Positions 1-7,023 of a stretch of DNA of 64,000 nucleotides are shown one piece after another. Made by a program: the position numbers and the translations under genes. A model generated the notes under the pieces. It was not told where the DNA came from. It made no database searches and was given only the letters and a program-made list of their open reading frames with translations. Location: positions 124,001 through 188,000 of the forward strand of contig NZ_PDJV01000005.1 in assembly GCF_004116465.1 (NCBI RefSeq), written 5' to 3'. How positions within the stretch are numbered: the first letter of the stretch is position 1; each line of letters begins with the position of its first letter. Source of the stretch: Arcobacter sp. F2176 (GTDB taxonomy: Bacteria > Campylobacterota > Campylobacteria > Campylobacterales > Arcobacteraceae).

Positions 1-2
1 TT

Positions 3-1076
3 GAAGCCCGAATTCATCCTTATGTAAGACAAAACTATCTAATGTCTCCAATGCTAGTAATGATTTATGCAATAGCAGGAACTGTTGATATTGATTTATA
101 CAAAGATCCAATTGCTTTTGATAAAAATGAAAATCCTATTTTTATGAAAGATTTATGGCCTCAAAATGATGAAGTAAGAGAACTAATTAATAAAAATGTT
201 ACTAGTGAACAATATAAACAAAGATATGCACAGATTTTACAAGGTGATGAAAATTGGAAAAGTTTACCAATAACTAAATCAGATACTTATAAATGGATTG
301 AAAAGTCAAGCTATATTAAAAAAGCACCTTTTTTTGATAATTTTACTTTAAATACAACAAAAAAAGAAGATATTCAAAAAGCTAAAATATTAGCAATGTT
401 TGGAGATACTGTAACTACAGATCATATCTCTCCTGCAGGAATAATTCCACCTGAGTATCCAGCAGGTAAATACTTACAAGAAGAAGGAATAAAAGTTGAA
501 GAGTTTAACTCTTATGGTTCAAGAAGAGGAAATCATGAAGTAATGATGAGAGGAACATTTGCTAATGTTCGTATAAATAATAATCTTGTTTATCCAAAAG
601 AGGGTGGTTTTTCAAAATATATGCCAAACGAAGAAGAAGATTATATCTACAATATTGCGATGAAATACAAACAAGAAAAGAGTGCAAGTGTTATTTTAGC
701 AGGAAAAGAGTACGGAACAGGTAGTTCAAGAGACTGGGCAGCAAAAGGAACATCACTTTTAGGAGTAAGCGCAGTAATTGCTCAAAGTTACGAACGAATC
801 CATAGAAGTAATCTTGTAGGTATGGGTGTCTTGCCTTTACAATTTATAGATACAAGCTGGAAAGACTTAGGATTAGATGGAAGTGAAACAATCGATATCT
901 TAGAAATAAGTGAGATAACTCCAAGAACTATTCTACAAGTAAAAGCATATAAAACAAATGGGAAAGTATTGGAATTCCAAGTATTATGTCGCCTTGATAC
1001 GCAAATAGAAGTTGAATATTATAAAAACAACGGTATTTTAGAATATGTATTAAGAAAAATAATAAAAGAGAAGTAA
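3..1076 (+). CDS. acnA: Aconitate hydratase A, C-terminal part (5' end outside window)
   Basis: Aconitase interconverts citrate and isocitrate in the cytosolic TCA cycle. The reading frame is open from the first bases (codon phase at position 3), so the gene starts upstream and only about 357 residues of a normally ~900-residue protein are present. The swivel domain is clear: GDTVTTDHISPAG, then YGSRRGNHEVMMRGTFAN, the substrate-binding YGTGSSRDWAAKG, and QSYERIHRSNLVGMGVLPLQF, all typical of the AcnA/IRP branch rather than AcnB. It ends about 105 bases before the molybdate operon, with a candidate sigma-54 promoter in between, so the two are probably separate transcription units. Most Campylobacterota use AcnB, so an AcnA-type enzyme here is a small oddity. 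It could also be a 2-methylcitrate-pathway AcnD-like paralogue, which the visible part does not decide. Confidence 0.93.
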   Translation, partial: EARIHPYVRQNYLMSPMLVMIYAIAGTVDIDLYKDPIAFDKNENPIFMKDLWPQNDEVRELINKNVTSEQYKQRYAQILQGDENWKSLPITKSDTYKWIEKSSYIKKAPFFDNFTLNTTKKEDIQKAKILAMFGDTVTTDHISPAGIIPPEYPAGKYLQEEGIKVEEFNSYGSRRGNHEVMMRGTFANVRINNNLVYPKEGGFSKYMPNEEEDYIYNIAMKYKQEKSASVILAGKEYGTGSSRDWAAKGTSLLGVSAVIAQSYERIHRSNLVGMGVLPLQFIDTSWKDLGLDGSETIDILEISEITPRTILQVKAYKTNGKVLEFQVLCRLDTQIEVEYYKNNGILEYVLRKIIKEK

Positions 1077-1099
1077 TTCATTATATATTAAAGTATATA

Positions 1100-1117
1100 A
1101 CGGTATGCTTCTTGCAT
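1100..1117 (+). promoter_or_regulatory. Candidate sigma-54 promoter of the molybdate operon
   Basis: CGGTATGCTTCTTGCATA has GG at 1102-1103 and GC at 1114-1115, the obligatory 10-base spacing of a sigma-54 -24/-12 element. It lies about 65 bases upstream of the first gene. The -24 half (GGTAT) is weaker than the GGAAC seen at the other three sites in this window. The -12 half (CTTCTTGCATA) matches the site at 9523-9540 exactly. Confidence 0.55.
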
Positions 1118-1150
1118 ATTGTTTATTGATTTTCATATTTTTATGATTAT

Positions 1151-1174
1151 CGCTATATATATTAATATATAAGG
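1151..1174. promoter_or_regulatory. Candidate ModE-type operator
   Basis: An imperfect AT-rich palindrome reads CGCTATATATATTAAT followed by ATATAAGG, overlapping the ribosome-binding site of the first molybdate gene. ModE operators in proteobacteria are palindromes of the CGTTATATA...TATATAACG kind. A separate half-site TATATAACG lies at 1095-1103. The match is suggestive only, because the background is very AT-rich. Confidence 0.3.
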
Positions 1175-1181
1175 AGTCCTT

Positions 1182-1796
1182 TTGGAATTTCGACCATCTT
1201 TGACTTTGTTAAATTCTGACACAACTTTTTTATTAGAAAAAAGGATACAACTTCTAGTAGCTATTGAACGAATAGAATCAATAATTAAAGCTACAAAAGC
1301 ACATCAAAAGATTTTAACACATTTAACAAAAATGACTGATTTTCTTACAAGAGCTCTTAAATCTATCCAAAGGATGGTTATGCAAATAAGTGCAAGAAAT
1401 CAAATTCAAGGGAAAGTTGAACATATAGAACAAGGAAAAGTAAACTCCTGTGTTTTTGTTAAACTTAAAAGCGGTTATTCGCTTGTTAGTGTGATTACAA
1501 ATAGTGCGGTTGAATCATTATCTTTAAAAAATGATAATGATGTAATAGCAATATTCAAATCAAGTTCAGTTTTATTAACAGCTGATTTAACACTAAATAT
1601 TAGTGCAAGAAACAAATTTCAAGGTGAAGTTATCAAAATAACCACAGGGGAAGTAAACTCTGAGATTATTATTGATATTGGTGGAGATACAATTACTTCT
1701 GTAATTACAACAGAGGCAGCAAAATTTTTAGACATAAGAATTGGAAAAAAGATGAGTGCTGTAATTAAATCTTCAGATATTATGATAGGAAAATAA
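1182..1796 (+). CDS. ModE-like protein with internal loss of the DNA-binding core; two Mop/TOBE domains
   Basis: The C-terminal two thirds are two consecutive molybdate-binding Mop (TOBE) domains, each starting with SARNxxQG or SARNKFQG (about residues 72-135 and 140-204). The N-terminal LLEKRIQLLVAIERIESIIK is the first helix region of a ModE winged helix. It then runs directly into the linker helix (AHQKILTHLTKMTDF). The recognition helix (SYKAAWD) and the glycine-rich wing (TGGxGGGG), both present in the intact ModE at 27191-27961, are absent. That is about 50 residues lost in frame, giving 204 residues instead of about 256. The start is a TTG with a good AAGGAG at 1171-1176. It is first in the mod operon, 10 bases before modA. 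It probably binds molybdate but cannot bind DNA in the usual way; it may act as a molbindin or partner of intact ModE, or be decaying. Confidence 0.8.
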   Translation: MEFRPSLTLLNSDTTFLLEKRIQLLVAIERIESIIKATKAHQKILTHLTKMTDFLTRALKSIQRMVMQISARNQIQGKVEHIEQGKVNSCVFVKLKSGYSLVSVITNSAVESLSLKNDNDVIAIFKSSSVLLTADLTLNISARNKFQGEVIKITTGEVNSEIIIDIGGDTITSVITTEAAKFLDIRIGKKMSAVIKSSDIMIGK

Positions 1797-1805
1797 GGAA
1801 ATAAT

Positions 1806-2552
1806 ATGAAAAAAATTATCTTAGGAATATTAGTTGTAAGTTTAAGTTTATTTGCAGGACAAATCAATATTGCAGTTGCTGCAAATGTAAGTTATGCAAT
1901 TGGTGATTTGATTAATGAGTTTAATAAAACAAATCCAGATACAAAAGTAAATGTTACACTTGGAAGTAGTGGAAAACTAACGGCACAAATTAAAAATGGT
2001 GCCCCTTATAATATTTTGATGGCTGCAAATATGAAATATCCAGAAGCTTTATATAGTGATAAGATTGCTATTACAAAACCAGTTATTTATGCACAAGGAA
2101 GTTTAGCAATTTTAAGTATTAAAAAACTAGATATGTCAAAAGGAATAAATCTAGCAAATGACAGTTCAGTAAATAAAATTGCTATTGCAAATCCAAAAAC
2201 TGCCCCTTATGGGAAAGCTGCAGTTGAAGCTATGAAAAATGCAAAAATTTATGACGAAGTTGTAAAAAAATATGTTTATGCCGAATCTATCTCACAAACA
2301 GTAACTTATGCCACAACTGCAACTGATATAGGATTTATTGCAAAATCATCTTTATATAGTCCAAAAATGAGTATGTATAAAGAAGGAGTAAACTGGGTAG
2401 ATGTAAATCCAAAACTTTATACTCCTATTAATCAAGGAATTGTTATTATAAAAAATGCAAAAGACAATAAAGAAGCAAAAGCATTTTATGACTTTATATT
2501 AAGTGCAGATGCAAAAAAAATATTTAACAAATTTGGATATTTAGTACCATGA
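1806..2552 (+). CDS. modA: Molybdate ABC transporter, periplasmic binding protein ModA
   Basis: A signal peptide (MKKIILGILVVSLSLFAG) precedes a type II periplasmic binding fold of normal length (248 residues). Family features are visible: an early AANVSYAIGDLINEF segment, LGSSGKLTAQIKNGAPYNILMAAN (oxyanion-binding Ser and the ModA hallmark region), and the late IANPKTAPYGKAA motif. It captures molybdate or tungstate and delivers it to ModB. It overlaps the next gene by the ATGA arrangement, consistent with translational coupling. In this neighbourhood the molybdenum would serve nitrogenase as well as the TMAO reductase at 18661-21180. Confidence 0.95.
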   Translation: MKKIILGILVVSLSLFAGQINIAVAANVSYAIGDLINEFNKTNPDTKVNVTLGSSGKLTAQIKNGAPYNILMAANMKYPEALYSDKIAITKPVIYAQGSLAILSIKKLDMSKGINLANDSSVNKIAIANPKTAPYGKAAVEAMKNAKIYDEVVKKYVYAESISQTVTYATTATDIGFIAKSSLYSPKMSMYKEGVNWVDVNPKLYTPINQGIVIIKNAKDNKEAKAFYDFILSADAKKIFNKFGYLVP

Positions 2553-2950
2553 ATAAAATAGAAGCTATCATATCTCAAATAGACAATATTGATAATCTCA
2601 ATATTGTGCAATTTGATTTTTCAGGAATTAAACTCAAAATGATGAGTTTAGATCTTAATGAAAATATTAAAATCGGTCAAAAAGTTATATTAGTGGCAAA
2701 AGCTACAAATATTATCTTGGCAAGAGATTTTGAAGGTATGATTAGTTTCTCTAATCAAATAAAAGCAAAGATTGAAAGTATAGAAGAGGGTAAACTCCTT
2801 TGTAGTGTGACAATAAAAGCTAAAAATTCATATTTCCAATCAATTATAACCCAAGCAAGTGCAAAAAAAATGAATCTAAAAAAAGATGATGAAATTAATA
2901 TTTTTATAAAAGCAAGTGATTTATCTATTGAGGAAGTAATAAATGTTTGA
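2549..2950 (+). CDS. Molbindin-like protein with two Mop (TOBE) domains
   Basis: A 133-residue soluble protein without a signal peptide. It consists of two Mop-like repeats of about 65 residues: the first is divergent (residues 1-65) and the second clearer (IKAKIESIEEGKLLCSVTIK onwards). Molbindins bind and buffer cytoplasmic molybdate as oligomers. The gene sits between modA and modB, overlapping modA by 4 bases and modB by 8, so it is coupled to the transporter. With the HTH-less ModE upstream and the Mop domain at the end of ModC, this operon encodes five Mop units. A regulator function is unlikely because no DNA-binding domain is present. Confidence 0.75.
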   Translation: MNKIEAIISQIDNIDNLNIVQFDFSGIKLKMMSLDLNENIKIGQKVILVAKATNIILARDFEGMISFSNQIKAKIESIEEGKLLCSVTIKAKNSYFQSIITQASAKKMNLKKDDEINIFIKASDLSIEEVINV

Positions 2951-3635
2951 AACCCTGAAAGCTATAGAATTTGGTCCCTTTATACTCTCATTTAAATTAG
3001 CATTTATTACAACTTTAATTTTATTTGTGATTTCATTACCTCTTTCTTGGTATCTCTCACAAACAAAATCAAGATTGAAACCTTTTTTAGAAGCAATTAC
3101 AGCTCTTCCAATAGTTTTACCTCCTTCTGTTCTAGGGTTTTATATTTTGTGGGCTTTATCTTATAATTCTCCAATAGGTGCCTTTTTTGAAAATACTCTT
3201 GGAGTAAAACTAGTATTCAATTTTTATGGGCTTGTAATTGCTAGTTGTTTTTATAGTCTACCTTTTATGGTTCAACCCTTACAAAGTGGTTTTGAAAGTA
3301 TTAGTAAAAATATGATTGAAGCTAGTTATATTTGTGGAAAAGGGAAAATAAAAACTTTATTAAAAGTAGCCTTACCAAATATAAAACCAGCTCTTCTTAC
3401 AGCAATAATTGTAACCTTCGCACATACAGTAGGAGAGTTTGGAGTTGTTCTTATGGTAGGAGGAAGTATTCCAGGTGAGACAAAAGTAGCTTCAGTTGCT
3501 ATATATGAAATGGTAGAAATAATGGATTATAAAAGTGCCCATATTTATAGTGCTATTATGGTAATAATAAGCTTTTTAGTACTTCTTAGTGTTTATATCT
3601 TCAATGGCAGAAATAACAAAAAGTTTGGGATATAG
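2943..3635 (+). CDS. modB: Molybdate ABC transporter permease ModB
   Basis: A 230-residue inner-membrane permease with about five hydrophobic segments. It contains the typical ModB text LPIVLPPSVLGFYIL and the EAA loop in the form MIEASYICGKGKIKTLLKVALP, which contacts the ATPase ModC. HTVGEFGVVLMVGGSIPGET is a signature of the molybdate subfamily. The start overlaps the end of the molbindin gene and modC follows after 3 bases, so they are co-transcribed. Confidence 0.95.
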   Translation: MFETLKAIEFGPFILSFKLAFITTLILFVISLPLSWYLSQTKSRLKPFLEAITALPIVLPPSVLGFYILWALSYNSPIGAFFENTLGVKLVFNFYGLVIASCFYSLPFMVQPLQSGFESISKNMIEASYICGKGKIKTLLKVALPNIKPALLTAIIVTFAHTVGEFGVVLMVGGSIPGETKVASVAIYEMVEIMDYKSAHIYSAIMVIISFLVLLSVYIFNGRNNKKFGI

Positions 3636-3638
3636 GTT

Positions 3639-4493
3639 ATGATAAAAATAGATATTTTTAAAAAACTACATGGTTCAGATGGACAGATGAATTTGGATGT
3701 AAATTTAGAGATTAATGAGGGTGATTTTATTGCATTAGCAGGATTGAGCGGGAGTGGTAAAACTACACTTTTAAGAATACTTGCAGGTCTAGAAGAAGCC
3801 AAAGGTGAGATAAAAATAGGTGAAAGCTATTGGCAAAATGAATCAATTTTTCTAGCTCCACAAAAAAGAGAAATAGGTTTTGTTTTCCAAGACTATGCAC
3901 TATTTCCAAATATGAGTGTGATAGATAATCTTTTATTTGTAAAAAAAGATAAAGACTTAGCAATAAAACTTTTAAAATTAACCGAAATGCAAGAGTTAAA
4001 AAATAGATTACCTAACACTTTAAGTGGTGGACAAAAACAAAGAGTTAGCCTTTGTCGAGCACTAATGAATAAACCAAAACTTTTACTTATGGATGAGCCT
4101 TTATCAGCCTTAGACCCTCAAATGAGAGTAAAACTACAACAAGAGATATTAACACTTCACAAAGAGTTTAATACAACCACAATAATGGTAAGTCATGATC
4201 CAAGTGAAATGTATAGATTATCAAATAGAGTTATAGTTTTAAATCAAGGTTTAGTTATAAATGATGGAAAAGCTAAAGATATTTTATTAAAAACAAGTGG
4301 TTCTCAAAAATTCTCATTTGAGGGAGAATTACTTGATATTATAAAAGTTGATGTTATTCAAGTAGCAATTGTATCAATAGGTCAACAGCTTGTGGAGGTT
4401 GTTATAAGTAATGATGAAGCAAAAAATTTAAATATAGGACAAAAAGTTTTAGTAAGTACAAAAGCTTTTGCCCCATTAATAAAACAGATTTAA
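3639..4493 (+). CDS. modC: Molybdate ABC transporter ATP-binding protein ModC
   Basis: An ABC ATPase energising molybdate import. Walker A is GLSGSGKTTLLR (residues about 35-46), the Q-loop region is VFQDYALFPNMSV, the signature is LSGGQKQRVSLCRAL, and Walker B is LLLMDEPLSALDP with the switch His in MVSHDPSEM. The last ~60 residues (FEGELLDIIKVDV...) form a single Mop-type regulatory domain, as is usual for ModC, though at 284 residues the protein is on the short side of the family. It follows modB by 3 bases. Confidence 0.95.
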   Translation: MIKIDIFKKLHGSDGQMNLDVNLEINEGDFIALAGLSGSGKTTLLRILAGLEEAKGEIKIGESYWQNESIFLAPQKREIGFVFQDYALFPNMSVIDNLLFVKKDKDLAIKLLKLTEMQELKNRLPNTLSGGQKQRVSLCRALMNKPKLLLMDEPLSALDPQMRVKLQQEILTLHKEFNTTTIMVSHDPSEMYRLSNRVIVLNQGLVINDGKAKDILLKTSGSQKFSFEGELLDIIKVDVIQVAIVSIGQQLVEVVISNDEAKNLNIGQKVLVSTKAFAPLIKQI

Positions 4494-4510
4494 AATAAAA
4501 GGATAAAAAT

Positions 4511-5368
4511 ATGTTCATTCTAACAGATAATGAACTTCAACAATATATAAATGATGATATACCTTACTTTGATTTAACCACTTATCTTCAAGGACAATCA
4601 AATAAGAAAGCAAAATTAAGTATCTTTACTAGAGAAGATATTATTGTCTCTTGTAGTGAAGAAGCAAAAAGAATTGCTGAGCTTTTAAATTGCAAAGTGA
4701 AAAGTTTTGTTCCATCAAAAACTTTTATAAAACAAAATGATGTAATTTTGGAGTTTATTGGTAAATATGAAGATGTTCATAAGGCATGGAAAGTTTGTCA
4801 AGTATTATTAGAATATAGTTGTAAGATGGCAAGTAATACTAATAAAATGAAAAAAGAAATAGAAAGCGTAAATAAAACTTGTGAACTTTTATCCACTAGA
4901 AAAAGTTTTCCTTTTGCAAAAAAATTATGTATAAAATCAATTATAATAGGTGGAGCTACACCACATCGTTTAGGATTAAGTGAAAGTATTCTTCTTTTCC
5001 CTCAACACAGAATAGTTTATAAAAATGAAAAAGACTTTTTAAATGATATAAAAAGATTAAAACAAAAAACCCCAGAGAAAAAAATAGTAATAGAAACTGA
5101 AACATATGAAGATGCAATAATTCTAATGCAAAATGAAGTAGATGTAATTCAAATTGATAAAATAAAAATTCCTATATTAAAAAAAATCATTCAATATAAA
5201 AATGAGAATTTTCCAAGCGTAAGCATCTTAGCTGCAGGTGGAATAAATTTATCAAATGTAAAAGAATATGCCTCTTTAGGCGTTGACGGTATAGTTTCAA
5301 GTGCTATGTACTCAAGTGGTATGGCAGATTTTGGAAGTAAAATGAAATTACTTCCAAAAGAAAATTAA
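4511..5368 (+). CDS. modD: ModD, nicotinate-nucleotide pyrophosphorylase-like protein of molybdate operons
   Basis: The protein is similar in length (285 residues) and layout to quinolinate phosphoribosyltransferase. The N-terminal part contains DDIPYFDLTTYLQG; the C-terminal barrel contains STRKSFPFAKKLCIKS, GGATPHRLGLSESILLF, and ending VSILAAGGINLSNVKEYASLGVDGIVSSA. Together with the mod genes this identifies ModD rather than NadC. ModD is frequently found at the end of molybdenum transport operons of diazotrophs; its exact reaction is not established. It is last in the operon and its stop overlaps the stop of the convergent hydrogenase gene by four bases. Confidence 0.85.
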   Translation: MFILTDNELQQYINDDIPYFDLTTYLQGQSNKKAKLSIFTREDIIVSCSEEAKRIAELLNCKVKSFVPSKTFIKQNDVILEFIGKYEDVHKAWKVCQVLLEYSCKMASNTNKMKKEIESVNKTCELLSTRKSFPFAKKLCIKSIIIGGATPHRLGLSESILLFPQHRIVYKNEKDFLNDIKRLKQKTPEKKIVIETETYEDAIILMQNEVDVIQIDKIKIPILKKIIQYKNENFPSVSILAAGGINLSNVKEYASLGVDGIVSSAMYSSGMADFGSKMKLLPKEN

Positions 5369-7023
5369 ACTTTATACTCTCCTAAATACTTACCTTTTGT
5401 ATCTATGATATGCACAGCACATGCTAAACATGGATCAAAAGAGTGTAGGACTTTTAAAACCTCAAGAGGTTTTTCTAAATCTTTTATTTTGATTCCAACT
5501 AAAGCCTCTTCATATGCACCTCTAATACCATCACTATTTTTTGGAGTTGCATTCCAAGTTGTTGGAGCTATGATTTGATAATTTTTAATTTTGGCATTTT
5601 CTATATTTATACTATGAAGTAAAACTCCTCTTGGAACTTCTAAGAAAACATACCCACTTGCATCTTTTTTTAGCTCTTCAAAATTGTATCTGTCCCAAGT
5701 ATTTGTATCATAGTATTTAATATTTTGAATTAAATTTGAAACTAGTTTAAAAATATATTCACAAATATATTGACTCTCAATTGCCCTTGCACAATTTCTT
5801 CCAACAGTTGAATTTAAATCTTCAAGACTCAAAGAGGTCTCTTTTAAAAACTCATCAACAAAAGAGTTTATGGCAGTATTATTGTTTAAATAACTAATAA
5901 TAAGTCTTGCAATTGGACCTGTTTCCATAGTCTTGCCATCATATCGGGGAGCTTTTATCCAAGAATATTTGTCATCTTTATTTTTAGTTTTTAAAGTACC
6001 ATCTTCATTTAAATCAGTATAAAAAGGTTCTTGTTTTGCATCATCACTATACCAAGCTCTTTGAACTTCTTCTTTTATTTTGTTGGCATCAAATTCTTGT
6101 ATATTTGATAAATCTTGTTCAAATATAACTCCACCAGAAAAAAGTTTCATCTCTTTATTTATAGGGTAACCACCCACACTTAAAAAGTTACCTATTGTTT
6201 TTCCACTTTTCGATTTTATCTCATCTTTATAGGCAATTGCTAATAATTTCATATCAGGTAAATAAGCTCGATTTATAAAATCACTTGCCTCTTTTATTAC
6301 AAAAATGAAGTCATTGAGTCTTTGGGGATTTAGCATATCTGCAACACTTGTAATACCACCTACAACCAAAGATTGAGGATGGGGAGTTTTACCTCCAAAA
6401 ATTGCTATGGCTTTTGAGATTTTTGTTTGAAATTGTAAGGCTTCAAAATAGTGGGATAATAAAATTAAATTTTGTTCACTACTTAATTTATAATCACTAT
6501 GCCCCCAATATCCACTATTAAAAGGCCCTAATCTTCCAGCATCTATAAAGTTTTGAAGCTTTTCTAAAACTGCTTCATAATGTGTATTTGAGTTTCTAAA
6601 TGGTTTTTCACAATACTTATGAGCCTCTTTTGTTGTCTCTTTTGGATTTGCCTTTAAGGCACTTAGGACATCAACAAAATCAAGCAAATGTAACTGATAA
6701 AAATGTACCACGTGGTCTTGAATAAATAAAGCCATAGACATCAAATCTCTTATTATCCTAGCATTTTCTGGGATACTCAAAGAATAAGCACTTTCTACTG
6801 CTCCAATAGCTCCTCTAAAGTGAGAATTTGTACAAACTCCACAAACTCTTCCTGCTAGAAGTCCTGCATCTCTTGGGTCTCTATTTTGTAAAATAATTTC
6901 AATACCTCGAAAAAGTTGTCCGCTTACATAAGCTTCTTTTACAATACCATTTTCATCAACTTCTACTTCAGCTCTTAAATGCCCCTCAATTCTAGTAATG
7001 GGATCAATAACAATTTTTTTCAT
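5365..7023 (-). CDS. [NiFe] uptake hydrogenase large subunit
   Basis: Catalytic subunit of 552 residues holding the Ni-Fe centre. The N-terminal L1 motif is RVCGVCTNSH (Cys61, Cys64) and the C-terminal L2 motif is DPCLACAVH (Cys532, Cys535). These four cysteines ligate nickel. Fourteen residues follow His538, the usual C-terminal extension removed by a maturation protease. There is no Tat signal, as expected since large subunits travel with the small subunit. Its start abuts the stop of the small-subunit fusion gene (they share one base), so the two are translated in tandem. In a diazotroph such an enzyme recaptures H2 released by nitrogenase. Maturation genes (hyp, hupD) are not in this window. 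Confidence 0.93.
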   Translation of the reverse strand: MKKIVIDPITRIEGHLRAEVEVDENGIVKEAYVSGQLFRGIEIILQNRDPRDAGLLAGRVCGVCTNSHFRGAIGAVESAYSLSIPENARIIRDLMSMALFIQDHVVHFYQLHLLDFVDVLSALKANPKETTKEAHKYCEKPFRNSNTHYEAVLEKLQNFIDAGRLGPFNSGYWGHSDYKLSSEQNLILLSHYFEALQFQTKISKAIAIFGGKTPHPQSLVVGGITSVADMLNPQRLNDFIFVIKEASDFINRAYLPDMKLLAIAYKDEIKSKSGKTIGNFLSVGGYPINKEMKLFSGGVIFEQDLSNIQEFDANKIKEEVQRAWYSDDAKQEPFYTDLNEDGTLKTKNKDDKYSWIKAPRYDGKTMETGPIARLIISYLNNNTAINSFVDEFLKETSLSLEDLNSTVGRNCARAIESQYICEYIFKLVSNLIQNIKYYDTNTWDRYNFEELKKDASGYVFLEVPRGVLLHSINIENAKIKNYQIIAPTTWNATPKNSDGIRGAYEEALVGIKIKDLEKPLEVLKVLHSFDPCLACAVHIIDTKGKYLGEYKV

